From Sinotaia quadrata (Eukaryota > Mollusca > Gastropoda > Architaenioglossa > Viviparidae), in contig CM054180.1 of NCBI GenBank assembly GCA_028829895.1, forward strand, positions 117,660,973 through 117,724,972: a DNA stretch of 64,000 nucleotides, given 5' to 3'. Numbering within the stretch: position 1 is the first letter of the stretch; each line of letters opens with the position of its first letter. This document shows, piece by piece, positions 47,366 to 56,631 of the stretch. Under the pieces are notes generated by a model. The model was given only the letters and a program-made list of their open reading frames with translations. It made no database searches and was not told where the DNA came from. The translations under genes and the position numbers were made by a program.

Positions 47366-48257
47366 CCACGCACGGTAAAACAAGGTAGTATAACAGCTCC
47401 AGGTCACATTTACTTAGTCACGCCTGCATACCATATCATTTCACGTGATACGATAATGCAAAACGGCTGCTTCCTTGACTGTTACAGGATTCAAAGAAAG
47501 CAACAGTGATTTCTCAACACAACTGACATTCCTGTAAAGGCCTGACGCTTTTCTCTGTTAAAATAATCTGTGGATTCGGTATTACACAAATATTCCTGCA
47601 ACCCGGTAAATCTCGATCACCCTGCTCATGTCTCCCTCTGTAATTGTCGCCATTTTCTTTCTCCATTTTTATTTTGTATTTTCAGCGCCTCGTGATTCGA
47701 TGGAGGTTTACTACTGGATACGACATTCTGACGTCATTACGAATGTCTTAAGTAAAACAGAAAAGTTTGTAAACCGTGAGACAGTTACATAAGACGTGTT
47801 ATATGGATGCTTTCGTAAGACATTTGTCCACCCATGACCTTTCCAACCGAACAATATGAAGACAGTGCAACGCTGTAACCGATTGGATAGCCCTTGCACA
47901 GTTTTTAAGAACTTTCTTCATTAACGCAATCCTGTGTACTTCTTGTATAGATTTTTTTCACGAAAAGTCCTCTCCCCCACCTCCCACATTTCACTATATC
48001 TGTTTACGTTTTCTTTTTCTTTCAAAATAAAATTTCATTCTTACCAATCATTTCAGTGTTTCTACATCCGTGCTTACACTGTCTTGCTCTTAAGCACCGT
48101 CACATTTCACTTCTTTTTAGTATATTTCATCAGCTGTGTATTTATAGAACAAACAACAACAACAACAACAACTACAACAAAAACAATAACAACAACACTG
48201 ATGAACGCATCTGGCTCACGTCATTTGAGTTAGAAAACATTACCTGCTATAGAAAAT
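47366..48257. other. Intergenic with (AAC)n at 48149-48197
   Basis: Unique DNA followed by a short interrupted AAC trinucleotide tract. No gene recognised. Confidence 0.45.
48149..48197. repeat. (AAC)n trinucleotide tract
   Basis: AAC units with AAA and AAT interruptions. Confidence 0.92.
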
Positions 48258-49432
48258 TTTAATGTCTAATCACTTGAATTTGGTGTGACAAGAAGTCCAG
48301 TCTTGAAAGGCAGACGTTAGCTTAATGGTGAGTTGACTGACTGGTAGAGAGACTTAGAAATAATTCATGCATTTTTGCTATTGATATGTTATACTTGCTT
48401 TATATATATATTTATATGTTCCAGGAAAGACTTGAATGTAAATAAGAATGGAGTTAATAAGGAATAAATCTGGAAATTCAGCATTTGTTCCCTGATTATA
48501 CTTTTAGAGAGACAAGCAGCCTTTTATTGTGTGATATGAATCTTCTGGCTTATGGATTGTAAACTGATATGACCATGGCATGCATGGGAAGCATTTATTG
48601 CAGTGAGTAAGTGTAAAGGAATATACTCCTTTGATATATGGTGGCAAGGTATGCTGACTACCTCGAGCAATTTCTGGTGCAGGGAAGTTCTTGGAAATTA
48701 CTACAATTGTTGTTCTGTTTGAGCATTAATTGGTATGGTGAAAAAAGCGCCCAGGTTAGCTTCAAAAGAAAAGCAGTGTGGGTGTCAGTGTTTTCAACTT
48801 GAGGAGAGAGACACATGGAGTTAACATGGACAATATCTGCTGCAAAAGCACAAAAGACTATTGAGACACTGGTGAACCAGGTTACATAGAAACTATTATC
48901 ACTTACTTCTAATAACTCCATTTCTGTTCTCTGATAAGAATTATCCTGTGATTTGTAATGACATTAAATTGTAGGATTGTATTTTAGGATATAAGAGTGT
49001 GTAGTGTATAAAAATATTTGAATGTGGTTTCATGGAAGTATTGATGTCAAGTGATCTTTTTCATTGTATTTGTTATATATATATTTGATTATTGATTAAT
49101 AAATTCATTGTTAAATTTATTGACCTTCTTACTTATATTGATAACCTTATGTTAGAAAAAAAAGTGGGTGGATGGGGGCTCGCTAAATATAGATTAAAGA
49201 TGGATTTATCTTCTCCTTTAAAAAGAAGTTTTCCACCTACGGAATATTGTGTGATGGTAAATGTCTGCCTTTAATGCTGTAGAAGAGAGAAAACATTTCA
49301 GCGCATGCGTATTCGCCAAGTGAGAGAGACGACTGATATCTGCTGAGAATTACTAAGAACATAAATTAAGATTCTCATCACTTATAATTAGTTATGGACT
49401 AATAATTAATTAATAATAATAATAACCATTAA
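48258..49432 (+). mobile_element. Interspersed repeat family, long copy (C)
   Basis: Colinear with copy B at 30.7 kb from CTAATCACTTGAATTTGGTG to GAGAATTACTAAGAACATAA, with the same (TAA)n tail. It contains an AT-rich microsatellite insertion near 48400 that differs from B. No intact ORF; the short frames come from conserved repeat sequence. Confidence 0.78.
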
Positions 49433-49618
49433 TTAGATGGTGCTGGTGTCACACTAAGTTATATTTAGACAACAAACATTTGTTGTAAACTAGATACATT
49501 AATATTAAAGTAATATTTCTGCACTCGATTTATTTCACTAACATCTACTCGCAAAGTCATAAAATGTCAAGCAATCATTCGTGGAGCCAGATAAGATATG
49601 ATGAGATATAAGTTTATG

Positions 49619-49640
49619 TTAGACAGACAGACAGACAGAC

Positions 49641-49734
<94 letters not shown>

Positions 49735-49804
49735 GTAGGTCGGTAGGTAGGTGGGTAGGTAGGTAGGTAGATAGGTAGATAGGCAAGCAGGCAGGCAGGC
49801 AGGC

Positions 49805-49891
<87 letters not shown>

Positions 49892-49942
49892 CAGACCGAC
49901 AGATAGATAGATAGACAGACCGACAGATAGATAGATAGACAG
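49619..49942. repeat. Compound GACA/GATA/GGTA/GGCA array
   Basis: Order: GACA, GATA (about 110 bp), GGTA with GGGT and CGGT variants, GCAG/GGCA, GATA again, then GACAGACCGACAGATA cassettes. The Tyr-Leu-Ser minus-strand ORFs are artefacts. Confidence 0.97.
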
Positions 49943-50054
49943 GTATACTTAGTGTACGTGTGCATAATATTGATGCATGCCAAAACACACATGAAATAAT
50001 GTACTTCTCTACTTAAGACAGTGTGATGAACTCAATGCTTGCGATTACGTGGAG

Positions 50055-50395
50055 AAAGATGTTACGAAGGCGGGAGTGTATCTGTCTGACTCATTGAATG
50101 AGTTAGTGAGTTGAAGGAGTGACCGTACCTGTGTGACTCACTTAATGAGTAAATGAGTTAGTGGCAGGAGAGAGCATACTTATCTGACTCACTGAATGAG
50201 TTAGTGACTTGCAGGAGAGAGATATCTGACTCACTGAATGAGTTGCAGGAGGGAGCGTACCTGTCCGACTCACTGAATGAGAGAATTAGTGAGTTGCAGG
50301 AGGGAGCCTATCTGTCTGACTCATTGAATGAGTGAGTGGCAGGAGGGAGCATACCTCTCTGACTGACTGAATGAGTGAGTGAGTTAATTATGAAA
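50055..50395. repeat. Minisatellite, about 55-bp unit, ACTCACTGAATGAGT core
   Basis: Six or so copies of GTACCTGTCTGACTCACTGA followed by ATGAGTTAGTGAGTTGCAGGAG. ACTCACTGAATGAGT is itself near palindromic. Confidence 0.9.
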
Positions 50396-50419
50396 AGTCA
50401 CTTGGCAAACTGGAATATT

Positions 50420-50512
50420 AACATACTGATTGATTGACTGATATAGCTGACTTACTCTCTGACTGATTAGTCGAATGATTACTAGATTGATTGATTGATT
50501 GATTGAGGTCAT
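50420..50512. repeat. TGATTGA-type simple repeat (insertion target)
   Basis: GATTGATTGACTGATATAGC and GATTGATTGATTGATTGAGG occur up to the left edge of the LTR element. Related TGATTGA/GACGTCAT sequence resumes at 58316. Confidence 0.85.
50508..50512. other. Target-site duplication, left copy
   Basis: GTCAT directly before the 5' LTR; identical to the five bases after the 3' LTR. Confidence 0.92.
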
Positions 50513-50623
50513 TGTGACGATGTGTGACAAATTCTGTGTCATGACCTCGTGACCCAATTGCTCGTTTCAAAATTAAATTTTTGAACGGACCTTTGTTGAA
50601 ATTCACCCGTGATACATCAGTAT

Positions 50624-50637
50624 CTAGAAGCTTCTAG
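50624..50637. promoter_or_regulatory. Heat-shock-element-like palindrome in LTR
   Basis: CTAGAAGCTTCTAG is a perfect palindrome containing AGAAGCTTCT, an inverted nGAAn pair that fits the two-unit HSF consensus AGAAnnTTCT. The same site is at 56743-56756 in the 3' LTR. Confidence 0.4.
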
Positions 50638-50699
50638 CAAGGTCGGATTGTTGCATAACTTTAGGCCAGTGTCCAGCACCTTCGAGATCAACAACATAC

Positions 50700-50717
50700 C
50701 ACGTGAACGGTCACGTG
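50700..50717. promoter_or_regulatory. Paired CACGTG E-boxes in LTR
   Basis: Two perfect CACGTG hexamers start 12 bp apart (CACGTGAACGGTCACGTG), roughly one and a bit helical turns. Repeated at 56819-56836. Candidate bHLH-zip enhancer of the element. Confidence 0.4.
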
Positions 50718-51040
50718 ATGCGTTCAATGCAGTTTCATAAAAATGATCATAACGCGCCAAAACTCTCACTCACTTCCAGACCGGCAGACACACCAGGCAG
50801 CTTTAACATAGCTCCGTCCCGCCGCCATACCAGAGTCGTAAGAGAGTCGAAGATGAACCCGCGCTAGAGCAGTAAAATCTACTTTTAAGAGGTAACAATA
50901 ACACGTCTACTTCTTACAGTATCTATTGCATTTATTGATTGTATTTTGTAATTGAATTGATGTATGTATTTTGTGCAGCTTAGCGCTATTTTAGCCAAAG
51001 CACGTGTTTCGATGTAAAAGGACAAATCTAAAAGTTATTG

Positions 51041-51048
51041 TATATAAA
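51041..51048 (+). promoter_or_regulatory. TATA-box candidate in LTR
   Basis: TATATAAA in an AT-rich context; the only good match I noticed on the plus strand of the LTR. Start site not determinable from sequence. Confidence 0.3.
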
Positions 51049-52169
51049 TTATTGTAACCTTTTCTTATCTTTAGTTTATATAATCTTAAATTCACTAGTG
51101 CCGCCAGTATGTCTGTGCACGTGGTGAATTCTTCTTTGTAATTCAAATTGTTCTTGCATATAATTTTTCGTGTAAAATTGTAAAGCATTCATGCTTCATT
51201 TTGAATTAATCCTTTGTGTGAATTCCAATTTTTAATGCTGTAAATATTTGGGAATTCATACGTTCGTGTAACGTTATATGTAACACGCACGTGGACCACA
51301 ATGTATATTTAAATATAACTATATTTGAATTGTAAACGACACGATAGTCAAAGATTCTAAATTCAGAACCTTAAACAAAGAAACATGTGCTTGGGTTTTG
51401 CGAATATAGACGCAAATAGTTACAGAGCCCAAATCCTTTGTTTCAGCCGGGTTCTTCTTATGTTATTCCTCTCTACCTTCGTACTTCTTGAGTCGTACAC
51501 CGACTCGGGCGTCTTCATGACCCATACGTAAAAGTACATCGTGTTAACTACGGTTAACGATCGTCGCAAGTACATTAGCGATGCAGTAATTGAGTGGACA
51601 TTGACTGTTATGCTATGCGGTACTGACGATGAGCCAAAGGATGTGGACCAGTTCTAACCAGTTGAACCCCACATGCGACCAAGAGTGTAGTTAAGTATAT
51701 CTACTAGGGTCCAGAATCAAGTGACTATTTGGCAACAGAAAAGCAAATTCTCGTTAGAACTTTTAACCAGGACGGTAAATGAGAGAACAACGCTGTGTAG
51801 AATTAAGACGTCGTGTCGTAATTAATCGTTGCTGTTAATTGTTAAACTTATTAAATCTATTTCATTTTGTTAAGAACCTCTTTTTGTAGTAAATTGTATG
51901 CATATAGACCAAATGGGATTGGATGGGGGCTGTCTGAGCTAAACGAATGACGTAATGAATGCATATGAATCTAAGAGAGTTTTTAACGATTTCCAATCTA
52001 GCTAATGTACGCAAATTATCAGTTTCGTAAATCTGTGATCTAGACTACAAAGATGCATTTTTAATTTAGTCGAATGATGATTTGAGCAACCAGTCTGTTT
52101 AGGTTAAACGAGAGAGAATTAATTTAAATAGTAAATTAAAGTTCTATAATTTCCTAAGCAGGGTCTTTA

Positions 52170-52175
52170 AATAAA
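52170..52175 (+). terminator. Polyadenylation signal candidate in LTR
   Basis: AATAAA 16 bases before the 5' LTR end; the matching copy at 58289-58294 in the 3' LTR is the one that would act on the element transcript. Its closeness to the LTR edge would leave a very short U5, so another signal may be used. Confidence 0.3.
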
Positions 52176-52191
52176 TACTGGAAACGTAACA

Positions 52192-52213
52192 AGTGGTGCC
52201 TCGTCCGCGGATT
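52192..52213 (+). other. Primer-binding-site-like sequence
   Basis: Directly after the LTR comes AG and then TGGTGCCTCGTCCGCGGA. TGG at the start is expected for pairing with a tRNA CCA end. CTCGTCCG resembles the proline-tRNA type of retroviruses, but the rest differs, so the primer tRNA is not assigned. Confidence 0.65.
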
Positions 52214-52801
52214 GATATGTATTAAATTGTAACATTTTTTATACATAGGGCGTATCATATCTTTAGGAAACGAACTTCGGAGAATTGCCAATATTCTATT
52301 GATTCAGGATTGTTGAAATATTTATCTTGCTTTTGTTGTGACATGTGCATGTATTCTTTTGCAGAGTAGCGTGCATGTTAGTTAATGTTGATATATTTAA
52401 GCGTAGTTAAATATGTCATGTTGGCTATTGATGATTTATTTAGTATTGTGTTACTGGATACTTCATTGTAAGAGGTCGACGTGTTATACCGCCAGCTAGG
52501 AGAGTTATCGGTAGTAACAGACTTCGGACTATTATATTTAGGGTGCTAAGTATAATGTGTAATGTTGTATGGTTGGAGCCGTGACATTACGAAAGCCTTG
52601 GAGACAACAGATTGTAGCCAAGCAGGTGAACGTGTAACCAACGCGTAATTTATTTCGGAAGGTGTTCTGAATAAATTCAATAATTTTTGTAAGGTCGTAG
52701 CCTAAAAGTTATTGTGGGATAAAAGCGGAGTTTTATCGCCTACGGTTAGATACACAATCACGAGAGATATTTATTGTAGCCAGACGCGCTAAATAAATAA
52801 G
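52214..52801 (+). other. Untranslated leader of the LTR element
   Basis: About 590 bp without a long ORF, between the primer-binding-like site and the ORF1 start. Could hold packaging or translation signals; none identifiable by eye. Confidence 0.6.
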
Positions 52802-54142
52802 ATGGACATTTCGGAACGGATCGAGTCACGGCGACTCGAGGCTTTGAAGGAAGCAGAGAGAGAGAAAGAAAGAGAGAGAGAGGAAGAGGAAAGAGAGGAA
52901 CGCGAATTCGAGGCGGAACACGCGAAAGTGTTAGAACGAATAAAACTCGATGGCGCGTTAGCAATAGAAAGAATAAAACTCAATCACGCGTTAGAAATGA
53001 AACAGATCGAGTCAAGGCAGGCCGAGGCTAGAGAAAAACTAGAACGCGTTAAGGCCGAGATGGAAAGGTTAGAGATAGAAGATGATCACCTTACGACTTT
53101 AATAAATCTAAGGATCGATGAACAGAAGAACAGTGTAGGGAGAGTACAGCTCAGGGAGATTCTAAAACGCGAACAAGAAATAGGCATATCACTAGGCTAT
53201 GAAAGTGAACCGCTACGTAATTTCGTCCTACTAGAACTCAATGAAAAGGAAATAAAACACAGGGAAGAAACTAGATCTTCATTAAACTCACGCGTAAACC
53301 TTACAAAGGCGCGAGTAAAGCAGTTGTTTGATAGAGATTTCCGATTCAAAGGGGACTGGATGGAAATGAGAGAGAGCGAAGTTCTAATAATAGTAAGTGA
53401 AGTTGAAATACGAGACCTAACGTTCGAAATTAGAAAGTTGAAGAAAGAGAGGCTAAGGCTTATAGAAAGGAAAGAAAGTCTAGAATTAGAATGGTTGTGG
53501 ACAGAAATCAAAACAGAGTCTAAAATTGCTGGGGAAAGTACTGTTGACAAATTACGACAGGAAGGTCAGGCCGTGAACTTTGACTTGCCGAGGTCAAACA
53601 CCGCGAGCGTGGAGACTGACACACAGAAATTAGTCGCGCTACCAAGCACAGCAGACGAATTAGACAGTTTGATTGAAAACAAAAACAAATGTTTTGACGA
53701 AACCATTACAGTTCAACATGCTAATCTGTGTACAGAAACAGTTAGCGCACCAAAGCTTGATCTTGAAACAGAGACAAGAAAAGACACTGTTGTTAAGGAC
53801 TTAATAACACGTGTAGAATTTGGACAAACACATACACCGCCGTGTACGTGTGACACCTTGGTTGACGGACTGAATGCGCATGATAAGATAGAGACAGATT
53901 CTATCGGTTGTGTACCGTTAAGGTGTGATGAAACTTCTAGCAACACAGTGACTGATTTTTCTGACAGGACAAATATGCATGAGAAGATAGAAACGGACTC
54001 TATCAGTTGTGTATCGTCGAAGGGCAGTGACACATCGACTGAGTTTACTGACCGAACTGTTAGTTTAAGAGAGAATGTGCTCGCTACGAAGACTGACATC
54101 GGTAGATCTCGATCTCCGATGATTGACGGAGTCATGACGTAA
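52802..54142 (+). CDS. LTR element ORF1, coiled-coil protein of unknown function
   Basis: A 446-residue ORF starting at an ATG in good animal context (AAG ATG G, purine at -3, G at +4). Residues about 10-100 are an Arg/Glu-rich heptad-like stretch (EREKEREREEEEREEREFEA region), a predicted long coiled coil; charged helical sequence continues to about residue 245. Residues 250-446 are different: Asp/Thr/Ser-rich with a degenerate internal duplication around 361-391 and 393-421 (DKIETDSIGCV and EKIETDSISCV, each followed by an FSDRT or FTDRT end). A charged helical N-terminus is seen in the Gag of some animal Ty3/Gypsy-type elements, but I see no capsid major homology region or CCHC knuckle. 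It could be a Gag-like assembly protein or a captured unknown gene. It runs to a TAA and its tail resembles ORF2 in composition, so the two may once have been one ORF. Confidence 0.75.
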   Translation: MDISERIESRRLEALKEAEREKEREREEEEREEREFEAEHAKVLERIKLDGALAIERIKLNHALEMKQIESRQAEAREKLERVKAEMERLEIEDDHLTTLINLRIDEQKNSVGRVQLREILKREQEIGISLGYESEPLRNFVLLELNEKEIKHREETRSSLNSRVNLTKARVKQLFDRDFRFKGDWMEMRESEVLIIVSEVEIRDLTFEIRKLKKERLRLIERKESLELEWLWTEIKTESKIAGESTVDKLRQEGQAVNFDLPRSNTASVETDTQKLVALPSTADELDSLIENKNKCFDETITVQHANLCTETVSAPKLDLETETRKDTVVKDLITRVEFGQTHTPPCTCDTLVDGLNAHDKIETDSIGCVPLRCDETSSNTVTDFSDRTNMHEKIETDSISCVSSKGSDTSTEFTDRTVSLRENVLATKTDIGRSRSPMIDGVMT

Positions 54143-54144
54143 TT

Positions 54145-55920
54145 TTGAAACACAAGATTATTGCGTTATGCGAGGTTTCGAGTGCTAACACATTGACAGC
54201 CAGGGAAACAGAAGTATTTGATCCAGATGACAGTATAGGTAGCATTACAGACAGAGACAATGTGCCTATGATAAATTCATTTACTTCAGAGGACATGACA
54301 GTTGTCAGAGCTGAGACAGAGTTCTTTTCCAAACGTGACATGGAAGAAGATATAGTCGAAAACTGTACAGGGACGGTCGACGATAACAATGCATGTGTAC
54401 TGACGTGTATGCACGCTGTTGTCAGAGACATGGCAGAACCGTCTGCAGATAAATCACTTAACGGAATTAGTGACGTAGACAGAAGCCACGGTACATGGAC
54501 TACCTTTATTGACTCACCTGTTGAGATAAAGGAATGTCATGAGTACGTACCAAAAACGGAGACAAGTGGAAGTAAGGAGGAGGGGGTTTCATTAACTGAT
54601 ATGTTCCTTGGTTCACTAATGATTAGTACGGAGTGTAATCCCAAATTGATCAAAGACACAGTACAAATGAGTGACAGAACTAGATCGATAGACAATGAAA
54701 ACCGGAGTGACGGACTGATAACCAGAGTAGGTGGGGCATCAGGACTGTTACTGACATCAGATGCAGAGAATTATGATAGAGGAAACAGAGGGAGTGTAGC
54801 CTACAACACACAGAGAATAGACATGGTGATGTTATTCAGTGTAATAGAGACAGGTAACATTCACTGCCAGTTAGTGACTGAAACTGACAGAATTTCCATC
54901 GTAGATTCTGACGACCTGATGAGAGGACATATTGAATTAACTGAGTCAGTGGAGACAGATTATGTTCGTTCAATAAACGGTATGGTCCAGGGGAGACAAT
55001 CAGTAACTCTTGGGGAGTTTAAGACAGAACCCTTGTTCATACAACCACGGGAATCCGACTTGCTAGCGAGTGAGTCTGACCACACAGTGACTAGGGAATA
55101 CTCGAGTGGGGAGTTAGACAATTCTAGAGTCACAAAAGAGACACAGACTTATGTTGTCAAGGAGAGAGACAAATTGACAGACATAACAGTCGAACACCTA
55201 GTTGTGAATGGGTTAAAACAGAAAACAACTAGTGGGATGAGGTATTTCACTTCAGTCTATGATAAGATCAGGAGAACGGAACCTCCAGATTTAGAGGGGA
55301 AGCTAATGTTGCAATTCAGGTACTTCAGAGAGACTGGTAGCCGCGACAGAACACATTTGCAAACATATGACGTTAGACTAGATGCGAAATGGACCCATAG
55401 TAGATCTGACGCCATTCCGACGAAAGACGTTGAGTGCATGCGAACTAGAGACGTTCAATGTGTACACGATGACGTAACTACAGATGCACGAAACACCAAG
55501 AGAGCAAATTTCCATTTGCGTGAGCTCAGTGACAAGGCTAAGAGCGATAGATTTGAAATTCAGACTTCGCTTAGTCAACGCCACAGTGACACTGACATGA
55601 TACCGAACGTATCGAGAAGTTTGAAACTGTTAGACAGGGTAGAGACCAGTCATGCAGAAACTGACACTACCAAAAACATTTTAAACTTGACAAGTACTTT
55701 GGGGAGTTTTGAAAGAGATAAAACACTTCAAGGACGTACTTACTGGACGAGAAATGAAAAGTCTAAACTTGACATGCAATATATTGCACCTCACAGTGAC
55801 ATTCTGACGAACAGAGTAAGAAAGAAAGAATACAGTTGTCATGCCGTAGACATGTTGACACACATGGACGATGACGTGTATTGGGGTTGGGATAGAACTA
55901 CGAAGATAGCGCAACAGTAG
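54145..55920 (+). CDS. LTR element ORF2, unknown Asp/Thr/Ser-rich protein
   Basis: A 591-codon frame that is in the -1 phase relative to ORF1. The open frame extends back only to 54127 and the first codon of the given span is TTG; the first ATG is about 40 codons in (VPMINS). It therefore lacks its own well-placed start. The product is hydrophilic, with no signal peptide, membrane segment or enzyme motif recognised. Short motifs such as VETD, DR and TETD recur as in the ORF1 tail. It ends with CHAVDMLTHMDDDVYWGWDR; the MDDD there is not a reverse transcriptase box because none of the surrounding blocks are present. Most likely it is the continuation of ORF1, reached by frameshifting or cut off by a one-base change at 54127-54145. 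It ends with TAG, 711 bp before the 3' LTR. Confidence 0.65.
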   Translation: MKHKIIALCEVSSANTLTARETEVFDPDDSIGSITDRDNVPMINSFTSEDMTVVRAETEFFSKRDMEEDIVENCTGTVDDNNACVLTCMHAVVRDMAEPSADKSLNGISDVDRSHGTWTTFIDSPVEIKECHEYVPKTETSGSKEEGVSLTDMFLGSLMISTECNPKLIKDTVQMSDRTRSIDNENRSDGLITRVGGASGLLLTSDAENYDRGNRGSVAYNTQRIDMVMLFSVIETGNIHCQLVTETDRISIVDSDDLMRGHIELTESVETDYVRSINGMVQGRQSVTLGEFKTEPLFIQPRESDLLASESDHTVTREYSSGELDNSRVTKETQTYVVKERDKLTDITVEHLVVNGLKQKTTSGMRYFTSVYDKIRRTEPPDLEGKLMLQFRYFRETGSRDRTHLQTYDVRLDAKWTHSRSDAIPTKDVECMRTRDVQCVHDDVTTDARNTKRANFHLRELSDKAKSDRFEIQTSLSQRHSDTDMIPNVSRSLKLLDRVETSHAETDTTKNILNLTSTLGSFERDKTLQGRTYWTRNEKSKLDMQYIAPHSDILTNRVRKKEYSCHAVDMLTHMDDDVYWGWDRTTKIAQQ

Positions 55921-56585
55921 AAATAATGATTTGATACCTTCTTTGAATTTTCATTATCTTCTTGTTGTACCGTAGTTGGTGGTTGTTATTGTAAATATGT
56001 CGGACATTTCATGAAACTTGGGACAAGCTATAACACTGATTGAATTGTGTTAGTGTTGTAACTCTGAATATGACAGGTGGACTGATAGATAGTTCATTTG
56101 AGTTGGTAATTCACAAACTCTGATATTTGGTTGATACAGGAAATCAATACCTGGAACTTTTCATAACCTGCATATTGATAGTGTTGTTCATTGGAAGTCA
56201 ATTTTTTGATCACACTATTGTTGGATACGTATTCAGTGGAATTGGTTGATGTTGGATTTCTATTCTGAATAATCTGGTTAGATCAAACTAGGTTGTGTGT
56301 GAACTATTGATTATTGGGACAGATAGTGAGAATTTCAGAACATGTTATTCCATTGGATGGATGTCTATCCAATTAGACAGAACGTTCTTCTTAAATCATT
56401 TTATTTTGATTTTTCTTAAATCATTTTTCTCTGATTTCTGAAGTGAGAAATATTGTATGAGAGTGCCGTTAATCTAGAGTTGATTTCTCTGCCGCGTTAC
56501 ATTATTTCTGGTTATGTTGAAATTTTTTAATTGTAAATTTTTTCTTCATTTTGCACTTCTACATTTTATAACACATAATTTGTAG
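55921..56585 (+). other. 3' non-coding region of the LTR element
   Basis: About 665 bp, AT-rich and without ORF; repeated motifs like TTGATACAGGAAATCAATAC are too weak to call. No pol remnant seen. Confidence 0.6.
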
Positions 56586-56618
56586 GAGGCATTTATCTTT
56601 TGGTAAGATAAACGCCTC
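56586..56618 (+). repeat. Hairpin directly before polypurine tract
   Basis: GAGGCATTTATCTT (56586-56599) and AAGATAAACGCCTC (56605-56618) are inverted with one mismatch in 14 and a 5-base loop (TTGGT). It abuts the polypurine tract. Confidence 0.8.
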
Positions 56619-56631
56619 AAAAGCAAGGGGG
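56619..56631 (+). other. Polypurine tract
   Basis: AAAAGCAAGGGGG directly before the 3' LTR TGTGACG; one C interrupts. Expected primer for plus-strand synthesis in LTR elements. Confidence 0.88.

Larger units (their letters stand above)
50513..52191 (+). repeat. 5' LTR
   Basis: 1,679 bp, TG...CA ends. It contains paired CACGTG boxes (50700-50717), a heat-shock-element-like palindrome (50624-50637), a TATATAAA box candidate (51041-51048) and an AATAAA near the end (52170-52175). It matches the 3' LTR at a constant offset of 6,119 bp. A 65-codon minus-strand frame, also present in the other LTR, has no coding features. Confidence 0.97.

Noticed and set aside
50991..51188. 65-codon minus ORF in the 5' LTR, repeated at 57110-57307
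   Set aside because: Present in both LTRs only because LTRs are identical; antisense, short, no motif.
55850..55915. MDDD near the end of ORF2 as a reverse transcriptase catalytic box
   Set aside because: No other RT block (fingers, LPQG, box A or C spacing) surrounds it and it lies at the extreme C-terminus.
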